Source of the DNA: a virus
Reading direction: 5' to 3' (one strand)
IMG/VR virus record: IMGVR_UViG_3300013101_000005
Coordinates: 34,632 to 98,631 of that record
Length of the DNA stretch: 64,000 nucleotides
Positions 7,657 to 15,777 of the stretch are shown here, in pieces. The notes below the pieces were generated by a model that was not told the origin of the DNA, ran no database searches, and saw only the letters and a program-made list of their open reading frames with translations. The first letter of the stretch is position 1. The number at the start of each line of letters is the position of its first letter. A program made the position numbers and the translations under genes.

Positions 7657-9565
7657 AAATATAAATAGTAAAGAACTGTGGTTTCATAAAGAGGGGTGTA
7701 GATATCATATTATAGATACAGAAGCGAAATTGTCTAGAATGTGTGATATCTTAATGTCTTGTAAGTTAATATCTCTGGACATAGAAACAACTGGGCTTGA
7801 TATAGGAACATCTGAGATACTCGGTATTTCCTTTTGTCCAGAAGTTGGCCTTGCTTTTTATGTACCGTTAGCACACTATGGGGATGGTAATATAAGCAAA
7901 GAAATGTTCATTTCTTATTTGGCTTCCTTGTTGGAAAGTAAACCAATATGTGGGCATAATCTTAAATTTGATTATAAGTTTATTAATAAAAAATTAGGTA
8001 TAAAAATAAATTGTGTTCATGATACTTTTATTATTTCAAAACTTCTTGATGAATTTGATTCATGCAAACTAAAATACTTAGGGGAAGTGTTATTTAATTA
8101 TACAGTGGTTGAACTAGCTGAATTAATGAAGCCATATAATTTAAAAGTGAATGAAGGAGATATGCTGAAGGCAAGTGAGATGTATGAATATGCTTGTCAA
8201 GATGTTGATTTAACTTTACGATTATTTAAATTCTTTTGGTTAGAGATGGAATGGCGACCGGATTTTATATATGAACTTGAAATAGATTTAATATATTCTA
8301 TTGCTGCAATGGAAACACGTGGTGTAAAAGTTGATTATGCTTTCCTTAAAGAGCTAAGAACAGAGTACCAAGATAAAATAGATGTACTTGGGGATAAAAT
8401 AAAAGGTATTCTTGAAGTACGAAAAGATTTTAATTTAGAATCAAACCAAAAGTTTGGGGAAGCTGTTGTACATAAGTTCCCTTGGATGAAAACAAAATTA
8501 GTATATACACAAAAACAGGGTATTGCTAAGATGGATGAAGAACATGTTAAACGATATATTGTTAGGTTCGATGAGTATTTACCTTCTAATGATTTATCTG
8601 ATGATCAAAATCTTTTTAGATATTTTAAAGAACGTAAATCAATGCTTAATTTGGTTGTTAAGTATCTGACTTCTTGGATTACTCGTATTGAAACAAATAA
8701 GTCTACCACAATATATACTAACTTTAATTCTCTTGGGACAGATACTGGTAGAATGTCATCAAATGATCCAAATATGCAAAACATAGCACCAAAAATAAGA
8801 CATGCAATAATACCAAGAGAGGGGTACTACTTTATCTCTATGGATTATGACCAAGTTGAATATAGGATACTTGCTGGTATGGCAAACCTTGAGCACCTAA
8901 TTGTAGAAATGAACAAAGGTGATGCTGATGTGCATAAAATTGCGGCAAGTCTATTATTTAAAATTGGTATAGAAGATGTAACAAAGGATCTAAGAACTAG
9001 AGCAAAAACACTTAACTTTGGTTTAATTTATGAAATGGGAATACCGAAACTCGCAGTTGCTCTTAGTATATCAGAGGCAGAAGCTGAAGAACTAAAAGAG
9101 CTATATGTAGAAAGATTCCTAAAAAAGACTCCTTGGTTTAAAGATGTAAAGAAATTTGCAAAAAAGAATGGGTATGTTTTGACATCTTTTGGTAGGAAGA
9201 GAAGAATAGATAATCTTACTTTTCCATATAACCCATACCAAACTGATGAGGAACGTAGAGAAATTCGTGGTCTTATGGCGGCGGGGTATAGAAAGGCAGT
9301 TAATACACCAATACAGGGTACTTCTGCTGACATAACTAAAATAGGGCTTAATACGGTTCATAGTTTTTTACAAAAAGGATCTTACGACATACATCCTATA
9401 TTAGTTATCCATGATGATTTTGTGTTTGAAGTAAACAACAAATATCCTCCAGAGGATATAATCCCAAAATTAAAAGATTGTCTTGAGATGCTATTTAAAG
9501 ATAAGGTAAAACTAACTGTTGATAATAATGTATCAACAATTTCGTGGGGAGCAATAAAAGGATAA
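7637..9565 (+). CDS. polA: Family A DNA polymerase with 3'-5' exonuclease
   Basis: A 642-residue replicative polymerase of the Pol I type without a 5'-3' exonuclease domain. Exonuclease motifs are present: SLDIETTGLD (Asp48, Glu50), CGHNLKFDYKF and YACQDVDLTL. The polymerase motif A is SMDYDQVEYRIL (Asp403). Motif B is RTRAKTLNFGLIY starting at 453, with Phe in the position that controls dideoxynucleotide discrimination in Pol I. Motif C is VIHDDF (His592-Asp593-Asp594), where the usual His-Asp-Glu has become His-Asp-Asp. Motif B ends YEMG rather than YGMG. The ATG at 7637, just after an in-frame TTG, has GGAAGG at a good distance. It would replicate the genome with the helicase, primase and SSB. 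Confidence 0.95.
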   Translation: MQQLLFENINSKELWFHKEGCRYHIIDTEAKLSRMCDILMSCKLISLDIETTGLDIGTSEILGISFCPEVGLAFYVPLAHYGDGNISKEMFISYLASLLESKPICGHNLKFDYKFINKKLGIKINCVHDTFIISKLLDEFDSCKLKYLGEVLFNYTVVELAELMKPYNLKVNEGDMLKASEMYEYACQDVDLTLRLFKFFWLEMEWRPDFIYELEIDLIYSIAAMETRGVKVDYAFLKELRTEYQDKIDVLGDKIKGILEVRKDFNLESNQKFGEAVVHKFPWMKTKLVYTQKQGIAKMDEEHVKRYIVRFDEYLPSNDLSDDQNLFRYFKERKSMLNLVVKYLTSWITRIETNKSTTIYTNFNSLGTDTGRMSSNDPNMQNIAPKIRHAIIPREGYYFISMDYDQVEYRILAGMANLEHLIVEMNKGDADVHKIAASLLFKIGIEDVTKDLRTRAKTLNFGLIYEMGIPKLAVALSISEAEAEELKELYVERFLKKTPWFKDVKKFAKKNGYVLTSFGRKRRIDNLTFPYNPYQTDEERREIRGLMAAGYRKAVNTPIQGTSADITKIGLNTVHSFLQKGSYDIHPILVIHDDFVFEVNNKYPPEDIIPKLKDCLEMLFKDKVKLTVDNNVSTISWGAIKG

Positions 9566-10008
9566 TGGTAGCACATAAACAAATAGAAGAATTATTAAAA
9601 GTTAGTGGATTAAATAAGAAAAAGGCAGATTTACTTCTTGGCCAGATTATTGCTAATATATGTTTTAGCTTTATGAAAGAAGTGTCTGAGTATATCTATA
9701 AGGAAAGGGCAACAAGACAAGCAGAATATAATTCGTATTGTGATAGCATTTTTACTGAAATAGCTATTAGCATAAAAAATGCTCATAAGTGTGGAACTTT
9801 TGAGGAGTTTCATAGTAAGATTATGAGCCCAATTTATAGTGTACGTGTTATAGTTAATAATTTAGCAGATAAGTATGATTTTATACAAAATAATTGTGAT
9901 GATCTTGAACTTTTAATAAATTTAAAAGAAGAAAGTGAACAAATTTATAAAAAGTTCTTCAAAAGAGCACCACGGAAACGGAAGGTTAAGGCGCATGGGA
10001 ACAAATAA
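9565..10008 (+). CDS. Hypothetical helical protein
   Basis: A 147-residue, mostly helical protein with a basic C-terminus (KKFFKRAPRKRKVKAHGNK), unrecognised. A longer frame starts at a GTG 21 bases upstream, but the ATG at 9565 overlaps the polymerase stop (TAATG) and is preceded by AAAAGG. The position directly behind the polymerase could mean a replication accessory role, which is inference only. Confidence 0.65.
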   Translation: MVAHKQIEELLKVSGLNKKKADLLLGQIIANICFSFMKEVSEYIYKERATRQAEYNSYCDSIFTEIAISIKNAHKCGTFEEFHSKIMSPIYSVRVIVNNLADKYDFIQNNCDDLELLINLKEESEQIYKKFFKRAPRKRKVKAHGNK

Positions 10009-10345
10009 ACAAGATAGAGATGTTAGGCTGAAGAAGGAAATCGTTCAAATGATGGGTGAGCGAGATGAGAGTATCCGTCAAGCCTTTGAACAATTTGATC
10101 AAAAAGTTGGTCAAGGTTTCCAAGGGGTGGAATACAAACTTTCTATCGTAATATCGGCATTAAACTTGCTTGGTATTAATGAAGAAAAGTTACAAGAAAT
10201 TGCAAAGGGTATTCAAGCAAAAATGGGGGGTGAACAAAATGAACAAAACCAAGGTGGACCTACTCCTACAGAGAGCATCGAAGATCCTAATGAATCAGAG
10301 GAACAACCTCCAAGCAACGAAGGAGGGGACGAGCATTTTGGATGA
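9995..10345 (+). CDS. Hypothetical protein with acidic tail
   Basis: A 116-residue protein. Residues 1-75 are charged and helical (KQDRDVRLKKEIVQMM, IRQAFEQFDQKVGQGF), possibly coiled coil; residues 80-116 are a low-complexity Gln/Glu/Pro/Asn tail ending GGDEHFG. Function unknown. The frame is open back to 9935, but the ATG at 9995 has AAGG upstream and a 14-base overlap with the previous gene, in keeping with the neighbours. Confidence 0.6.
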   Translation: MGTNKQDRDVRLKKEIVQMMGERDESIRQAFEQFDQKVGQGFQGVEYKLSIVISALNLLGINEEKLQEIAKGIQAKMGGEQNEQNQGGPTPTESIEDPNESEEQPPSNEGGDEHFG

Positions 10346-10535
10346 GATAGACGACCTTCTTAGTGGATTATCCGCTTTTAATGATGATGTTATTAATGAA
10401 TCATTAAGCGAGAACTTCCCAGAAGATAGTATTATGTCTGATCTAGATGCTTCTGGTCTTTGTGTCTTACTTATTAATAAGAAAGACAATTTTGATGGTC
10501 GTGAAAGTACATGGTTTGATATGGAGAGTGTGTAA
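10338..10535 (+). CDS. Small acidic hypothetical protein, TTG start proposed
   Basis: A 65-residue acidic protein (DEIDDLLSGLSAFNDDV and onward). The same frame is open upstream to ATGs at 10239 and 10170, but that part only mirrors the previous gene in another frame. The TTG at 10338 follows a very strong AAGGAGGGG (10320-10328) with nine bases between and overlaps the previous stop. The ATG at 10239 is the alternative start. Function unknown; the stop touches the next ATG (TAATG). Confidence 0.5.
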   Translation: MDEIDDLLSGLSAFNDDVINESLSENFPEDSIMSDLDASGLCVLLINKKDNFDGRESTWFDMESV

Positions 10536-11194
10536 TGAATATTTTGATAGGAGTTGCAGGGAAACCACGTAGTGGTAAGGATTCAATAGGAGTTCATTTA
10601 GAGGAGCATCATGGATTTTTCAGGTATGCTTTTGCTGATTATTTAAAATGGATTGCTGTTGAATATTTTGGATTTAGTAAAGAAGAGTTATGGGGAGAAA
10701 AGACAGAAGAATCTAGAAAATTCTTACAAGAATTAGGAAGATTCTGTACAGATATTGATACAAATTTCTTTGTTTCAAAAGTAGTTAAAAAGATTAAAGT
10801 AGATTATGAAAAGTGTAAACGGGATGGTATTCCTTTTTCTGCTGTCATAACAGATGTACGTAGAGAAGATGAGTTAAAACTATTTGACAGGAATAGTACA
10901 TTCTTTTTGACTTATGATGAAATAATGAATTCAGGGATTAGTATGAAAAATGCTTTTGACAAAATAGTTCTTGTAAAAGTAGAAAGACCTTTAGAAATTA
11001 TTTTACAAGAGGAGCCAGGACTTGAGGAGAATATGAAACATCCTGTTGAACAATTAACTAATAACTACGATAAATGGGATTATTTAATTTCTAATAATGA
11101 GGGAATGGATGTCCTTAAGTCTCATGTTGATCGTTTAGTGTTAGACTTAAAAGAGGATTCTAATAATGATCTTAATAAAAGGGAAGTTGTATGA
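10535..11194 (+). CDS. Deoxynucleoside monophosphate kinase
   Basis: A 219-residue P-loop kinase of the phage dNMP kinase type (as T4 gene 1). The Walker A is GKPRSGKDS at residues 9-17, followed by the nucleotide-substrate segment YAFADYLKWIA, and later the TDVRREDEL segment typical of this family. It should phosphorylate dNMPs to dNDPs, completing the path from ThyX, thymidine kinase and the ribonucleotide reductase to dNTPs. Acceptor specificity cannot be told from sequence. One-base overlap with the previous stop. Confidence 0.85.
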   Translation: MNILIGVAGKPRSGKDSIGVHLEEHHGFFRYAFADYLKWIAVEYFGFSKEELWGEKTEESRKFLQELGRFCTDIDTNFFVSKVVKKIKVDYEKCKRDGIPFSAVITDVRREDELKLFDRNSTFFLTYDEIMNSGISMKNAFDKIVLVKVERPLEIILQEEPGLEENMKHPVEQLTNNYDKWDYLISNNEGMDVLKSHVDRLVLDLKEDSNNDLNKREVV

Positions 11195-11726
11195 TAATGT
11201 AGATGAGGCTATTCTATATTTTGAACCAACAATTAGACAATTAACAAATATGTTCTTAGGTATGCATCCTGAAAAGGATGATTGTAGGCAAGAACTTCGT
11301 ATAAAAATATGGAATTTATATAATAATAAGGAAAGAGAATTTAATAGTGGCTATGTAACAAGGAGACTTAGGTGGGACACTATTAATTTTATAAATAGAA
11401 ACACAGGGTATAATTGGTATAAAACATTCAAGTCATTAGATACTATGAAAGAAACAGAGAAAGATTTATTATTTAGCTCTCTTGAAAATAAAGGGAATAT
11501 AACAAAGGATGATGAATTAGAAATAGAGAGCATGATAATAAAAGCAAAAAAACATCTTTTACCAAGACAGTATGAAGCCTTAACTTTATTTCTTAGTGGG
11601 GCATCTACAGAAATGATAAGAGAGTTTCTTGGAACTCGTAGTAGAAATATGACAAAATATTATCTTCTGTTAGCTGAGGCATTTGCAATATTACGAGAGG
11701 TAGTGCATGACACAGTTGAAGGTTAA
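11166..11726 (+). CDS. Sigma-70-like transcription factor
   Basis: A 186-residue protein with the layout of a small sigma factor. About residues 38-80 resemble region 2 (DDCRQELRIKIWNLY, then a basic GYVTRRLRWDTINFI). Residues 128-175 resemble region 4, a helix-turn-helix (LPRQYEALTLFLSG, EMIREFLGTRSRNMTKYY) ending in a long helix. It probably redirects host RNA polymerase. It lies immediately before the packaging and head genes, overlapping the kinase upstream and the next gene by 20 bases, as expected for a late-gene activator. Similarity is by eye only; a DNA-binding regulator of another family is possible. Confidence 0.6.
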   Translation: MILIKGKLYDNVDEAILYFEPTIRQLTNMFLGMHPEKDDCRQELRIKIWNLYNNKEREFNSGYVTRRLRWDTINFINRNTGYNWYKTFKSLDTMKETEKDLLFSSLENKGNITKDDELEIESMIIKAKKHLLPRQYEALTLFLSGASTEMIREFLGTRSRNMTKYYLLLAEAFAILREVVHDTVEG

Positions 11727-12624
11727 AGAGGCTCCTCTATATAATGTTAAAAAAGAGGATGTCATAAAATTTTATCATTTTGTATACGCCTTTATCCTTG
11801 ATTTAAAAAGGAGAAAAGGGGACAGAGTAACGCATCGTCATCGTGCGGCAGTTAAAGAGCCAGGGTGGGCTGCTGCTGAGATCATTTATTTAGCTCTATA
11901 TGGCTATACAAAAAAGACAAAATTTTCAAAGAAAACACAATATCTAAAATGGAAAAGTGCCCCGAAGTCTTTTGAGAAACGTGTAATTTATTTACTAGGT
12001 ACAGAGGGTATAAAGTATGTTAAAGAAAAAGAAAAAGAACTTTTGAATATAAGGGAAGAAAGAGGTGTGCAAGGCATAGCCCCGGTAAGCACCATATCGT
12101 ATGAACTACGAACAGGGGACGAAGAAGTACAAATAAGAATGCAACGGTATATTGAAGATTTTGATTTACACTCTGCTGTTGATATAGATGTGCTTAAAAA
12201 CCTTGTTCAAACACAGATACTTATTGAAAGTGCTCACAAAAATTTGTCAAAGGGTGAGGGTACCTCTTTTGACTTAAAATCATTAGCTTCACAATTAAAA
12301 GATTACGCTTTATTACTTGGTCTTTCTAAAAAGGATAGATTAGATTTTGGGGCAGAACGTAAAAAAGGTAGCATTGCAGAACTAGCTACAGTATATGAAC
12401 AAACATTACAGGAATATCCTGAGATAAAGCATGATTTTCTAATGGATGAATTAAACATGCTTCTTGATAAACACGAACGTCTAAATGAGGACGGGGAGAG
12501 AGAGATAGCTTCTAAGTCTTTCAGAATTATTTCTGGTGGGTTTACTATAGAAGAGGCTCTTTCTATGACAGGTAGAAAAAGAAAGAATGCAAAATCAAGC
12601 AAAAACCGTTCATCTAACACGTAA
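11707..12624 (+). CDS. Putative small terminase subunit or packaging protein
   Basis: A 305-residue charged, helical protein. The assignment rests mainly on position: it ends 38 bases inside the large terminase gene. Residues 20-50 hold an Arg/Lys/His-rich stretch (DLKRRKGDRVTHRHRAA). The middle is helical with LASQLKDYALLLG, and the C-terminus has an LSMTGRKRKNAKSSKNRS basic tail. Small terminases are often about 150-200 residues, so this one is long. It may instead be another packaging accessory. It would recognise the packaging site on phage DNA. Confidence 0.5.
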   Translation: MTQLKVKEAPLYNVKKEDVIKFYHFVYAFILDLKRRKGDRVTHRHRAAVKEPGWAAAEIIYLALYGYTKKTKFSKKTQYLKWKSAPKSFEKRVIYLLGTEGIKYVKEKEKELLNIREERGVQGIAPVSTISYELRTGDEEVQIRMQRYIEDFDLHSAVDIDVLKNLVQTQILIESAHKNLSKGEGTSFDLKSLASQLKDYALLLGLSKKDRLDFGAERKKGSIAELATVYEQTLQEYPEIKHDFLMDELNMLLDKHERLNEDGEREIASKSFRIISGGFTIEEALSMTGRKRKNAKSSKNRSSNT

Positions 12625-14488
12625 AGAAAAATTATATGGATTGAAAATGGTTCACTTTTACAGAAGGCATCCAGTGCTTGCTGTACGTGACCTATTAGGC
12701 TTGCCTGTTAGTGCCCCCCACTTTAGAATAGCATTAAGAGCCGCTTGGTTTTGTGACCACTCTATCCTTCTGCTTTCCCGTGGTATGATGAAGTCTACTA
12801 TCAATGCTATTATCTCTATTCTTAAATCTATATTATACCCAAACAGAACACAACTTGTTCTTGGTCCACAGTTCCGTCAAGGTCGGATGATTTTTGAAGA
12901 CGCTGGAATAGAAAAAGTACTTAGTGATCGTATGGGGATGCAAATACACCGACGAGGATTTGCCAACCAATCCTGTAATACTCCAAAAAAAGTAATTAAT
13001 AAGGGTACAAATGATATATGGAGAGTTAAGTTTAAAAACGGATCACAGATTGTTACTGGTCCACTTGGTAAAAAAGGAAGTTCTCTTCTAGGATTACGTG
13101 CAAATGATATTAGACTTGATGAAATGCGTGATTTTACAAAGTACCAAGTAACAAAAGTAATTCATCCTTTTGCAAATGTTCTTGCAGATCCCTTCAGTAA
13201 TGCAGCAGAACACGAAGATTTTGAGGGCAATACTTTTATGTATGGTGGTACAATCAGGTATACAGACGATTACTATTATGAAATTATAGAAGAATTCAAA
13301 AAGAAGATGGAAGTTGACACAGACTTAAAAAAATATGGATTTTGCCCAAGGTTAAACAGGGGCAAGTACTGTGTGGTTGAATTTAATTATGAAGATGCTT
13401 TTAGTTTGGCACAAGGAACTAAACGTCCTAAACAATATACAGTAGATATTGTGGATGAATTAACTAAGAACAGAAAAATTCATTTCCACTTTAGAATAAA
13501 TATAGAAGAAATAGAGTCTGCAAAGTTTTCTGATACTGTAAATATAGAGGATTGGTTAGCTGAAAACAAGAATAGACCTATAAAACTAGGTAGTAAAGAG
13601 TTTCCATACTTATTACTACAATCTATATCAGATTTAATTGAATTTGACAACCCTGATATGGTTAATTCTGATCTATTATTCCCTGAATATTTGAGTGAAG
13701 CAAAGAACTTTTCTCGTAGTGGTGACTTTGTTGCACCGTTGGAGCCCCTTATGGATTGCCCTTTAGAGACAGTTATGGGGGTAGATGTGGCTACAGAGAG
13801 TGATAAATTTGCAATTGTAATAATTAGACCAGGCACAACACAGGGTAATTTATTTGATAATATTGTGTATGCCTTTGCAAAATCACACATGAGTTACTCA
13901 GATATGCGAAATAAATTGTATGAGTGTATAGATTTGTACAATATTGTGTTATTTCATATGGACAAACGTGGTGGTGGAACTGCCCTACGGGATATGTTAC
14001 GGGAACCTGAGGATGAAGCGAGGCCATCCCTTGTTGATGAGGCCACTGATCCTAAGGCTATTTTGCACCCTAATAGGGTCAATATGCTCCGTATGGTCAA
14101 TGCTACGGCTGAATATAATACAACAAGCGTTAATACAATTAAAGCACGAATGCAATCAAAAAAGTTGTTAATACCAAGAATTGTTAGTATTCACCCAGAT
14201 CCTTTAGTAAGTGAAATTTACAACGATTTACTAGCATTACGTAGTCAATTTGGTAAAATCAAATCTAAACCTATTGGTGGAGGATGGAAAAAGTACTATG
14301 TCCCAGAGACAAAATCTACAGACGAGTCTCTAGAACGAGGTTATAAAGATCTTTTTAGTGCTTCATTATATGCAATGAACGCTATTTTGGAGCATACTGG
14401 GATTAAGGACCTTATTGATAAAAAGAAGAGATTTGATAATATTCCGTTGCCACATTATATAAATGTTGCGCCAATTGTTAGGAGGTAA
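12587..14488 (+). CDS. terL: Large terminase subunit (TerL)
   Basis: A 633-residue DNA packaging motor. The ATPase has a Walker A-like loop SRGMMKST (residues 64-71) and a Walker B DIRLDEMRDF near 183. The RNase H-like nuclease domain follows, with GVDVATESDKFAIVI (Asp near 402), a second acidic strand LFHMDKRGGG near 458 and a final YKDLFSASLYA near 586 supplying the third acid. It cleaves concatemers and translocates DNA through the portal encoded 1.3 kb downstream. Size is typical. The 38-base overlap with the previous gene suggests coupled translation. Confidence 0.93.
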   Translation: MQNQAKTVHLTRKEKLYGLKMVHFYRRHPVLAVRDLLGLPVSAPHFRIALRAAWFCDHSILLLSRGMMKSTINAIISILKSILYPNRTQLVLGPQFRQGRMIFEDAGIEKVLSDRMGMQIHRRGFANQSCNTPKKVINKGTNDIWRVKFKNGSQIVTGPLGKKGSSLLGLRANDIRLDEMRDFTKYQVTKVIHPFANVLADPFSNAAEHEDFEGNTFMYGGTIRYTDDYYYEIIEEFKKKMEVDTDLKKYGFCPRLNRGKYCVVEFNYEDAFSLAQGTKRPKQYTVDIVDELTKNRKIHFHFRINIEEIESAKFSDTVNIEDWLAENKNRPIKLGSKEFPYLLLQSISDLIEFDNPDMVNSDLLFPEYLSEAKNFSRSGDFVAPLEPLMDCPLETVMGVDVATESDKFAIVIIRPGTTQGNLFDNIVYAFAKSHMSYSDMRNKLYECIDLYNIVLFHMDKRGGGTALRDMLREPEDEARPSLVDEATDPKAILHPNRVNMLRMVNATAEYNTTSVNTIKARMQSKKLLIPRIVSIHPDPLVSEIYNDLLALRSQFGKIKSKPIGGGWKKYYVPETKSTDESLERGYKDLFSASLYAMNAILEHTGIKDLIDKKKRFDNIPLPHYINVAPIVRR

Positions 14489-14492
14489 CAAA

Positions 14493-15014
14493 GTGGGCGA
14501 ACCTACTATTATTACAGAAGTTATGTTGACAGATAATTCGGTTGTTGATTCTTCACGGACATCACATGCTGCATCTGCAACTACATATTGGTTATCAAGG
14601 AATTTGCCGACAACAGGCAAATCAACGTTAGATTCCACTATTGGAGGCTATAACTGCGAAGTTGCAAAGTATTACTTTGAGGGTCATGGTAGTGGTAATT
14701 ATGTTACAAATTTTAAATTTTACTTAGCTGATAGGAATGCTGTAGCACAAGATATGACTTTTTGTACATATGCTACAGATACATTTACAGAGCCAAGTAC
14801 CATTAGTGAGTCTGATATCTATAATTTTGTTGGGGATTGGGAAGAAGCAGAGTATGCCATCCCTTCCTCTTCAAATTTAGGTACAGATGCCACATTTGCA
14901 TCTAATGATGATCCTACATGGACACAGCTTATCTATTTTGCTGCTGTTGTAGAATCTGGGGCGACTACAGGGACTTCCTCTTGGGTTAACAAGTTGCTGT
15001 ATCAATACACTTAG
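14493..15014 (+). CDS. Hypothetical Ser/Thr-rich protein
   Basis: A 173-residue beta-rich, Ser/Thr-rich protein with no Lys-rich region. It could be a minor virion or surface-exposed protein, judging from composition (SSRTSHAASATTYWLS, GATTGTSSW) and location among head genes. A GTG start at 14493 is proposed because TTAGGAGG (14480-14487) precedes it; the frame extends upstream into the terminase gene without a better site. Not recognised. Confidence 0.55.
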   Translation: MGEPTIITEVMLTDNSVVDSSRTSHAASATTYWLSRNLPTTGKSTLDSTIGGYNCEVAKYYFEGHGSGNYVTNFKFYLADRNAVAQDMTFCTYATDTFTEPSTISESDIYNFVGDWEEAEYAIPSSSNLGTDATFASNDDPTWTQLIYFAAVVESGATTGTSSWVNKLLYQYT

Positions 15015-15022
15015 GAGAGGTT

Positions 15023-15481
15023 ATGCTAAACTGGAATGCTTTTGGGACACATGAAGGAGGACAATTTGCCCTTCTGGATACAGATGATTGGGGAAAAGAT
15101 GTTGTAAATGGTGTTGGTATTGACAGTATTTCTCATTTTGAATTAATTAATGAAGATCAAAAAGTAATGCTTTTTGTTAGAAAAGGTGTTATACATATAG
15201 GGGAAGATAACTCTCTTAAATTGGGTATAAATTTAGGTGGTTATATGTACACCCTTTATGATAGTTGTGTTTTCTCATTAGAGGATATTGCTCCATTTAC
15301 TACAGCAGTATACACAAGTTCTACTAATAAAAGTGAAGATCTTGGTAAACATTTAATGTTAAAGTATAAAGTTACAGCAATTATGGATAAACTTGAAAAG
15401 AAGAAAATTAAACTTGATACCCCAATAGAAAAAACTTTTTTATTGCATTTAGATAAATATGGGTATCTATCTATCTGTTAG
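15023..15481 (+). CDS. Hypothetical protein
   Basis: A 152-residue soluble, beta-rich protein (FVRKGVIHIGEDNSL, LGGYMYTLYDSCVFSL) of unknown function. Start follows AGGAGAGGTT. It lies between the terminase and a holin-like gene. Confidence 0.6.
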   Translation: MLNWNAFGTHEGGQFALLDTDDWGKDVVNGVGIDSISHFELINEDQKVMLFVRKGVIHIGEDNSLKLGINLGGYMYTLYDSCVFSLEDIAPFTTAVYTSSTNKSEDLGKHLMLKYKVTAIMDKLEKKKIKLDTPIEKTFLLHLDKYGYLSIC

Positions 15482-15489
15482 GAGATATT

Positions 15490-15777
15490 ATGGGTTCTGA
15501 ACAATTACTTATAGGTAATATTGCTATTGCTTCTATTATTATAAAGACTATTATTTCTGGGTTTAAACAAATCTTTCCGTTTAAGCCTTTATATGCTCAA
15601 ATAGCAGTAATGGCTTTGGGTGTGGGGACCGCATTTGTAATAAATGCTACCTTGTTAGAAATAGCAGATCCAACCCCGCTTGCTGTCGTTTTACAAAAGA
15701 CGCTTGCTGGTCTTTTTATTGGTGCTACTTCTATGGGTGTCCATGAAACCACAAAGGCAATGACAAAAAATGCGTAA
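15490..15777 (+). CDS. Holin-like small membrane protein
   Basis: A 95-residue protein with two or three hydrophobic segments: about 8-24 (GNIAIASIIIKTIISGF), 35-55 (QIAVMALGVGTAFVINATLL) and 68-85 (LQKTLAGLFIGATSMGV), the last containing Gly and Ala. It ends in a short charged tail. Size and topology are those of a phage holin, which would form the inner-membrane hole for lysis. No endolysin is seen next to it, so the assignment is tentative. AGGAG precedes the start; its end overlaps the portal gene by eight bases. Confidence 0.5.
   Translation: MGSEQLLIGNIAIASIIIKTIISGFKQIFPFKPLYAQIAVMALGVGTAFVINATLLEIADPTPLAVVLQKTLAGLFIGATSMGVHETTKAMTKNA

Noticed and set aside
13480-13890. Minus-strand 136-residue frame
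   Set aside because: It lies wholly inside the large terminase gene, which has clear motifs in the plus frame.
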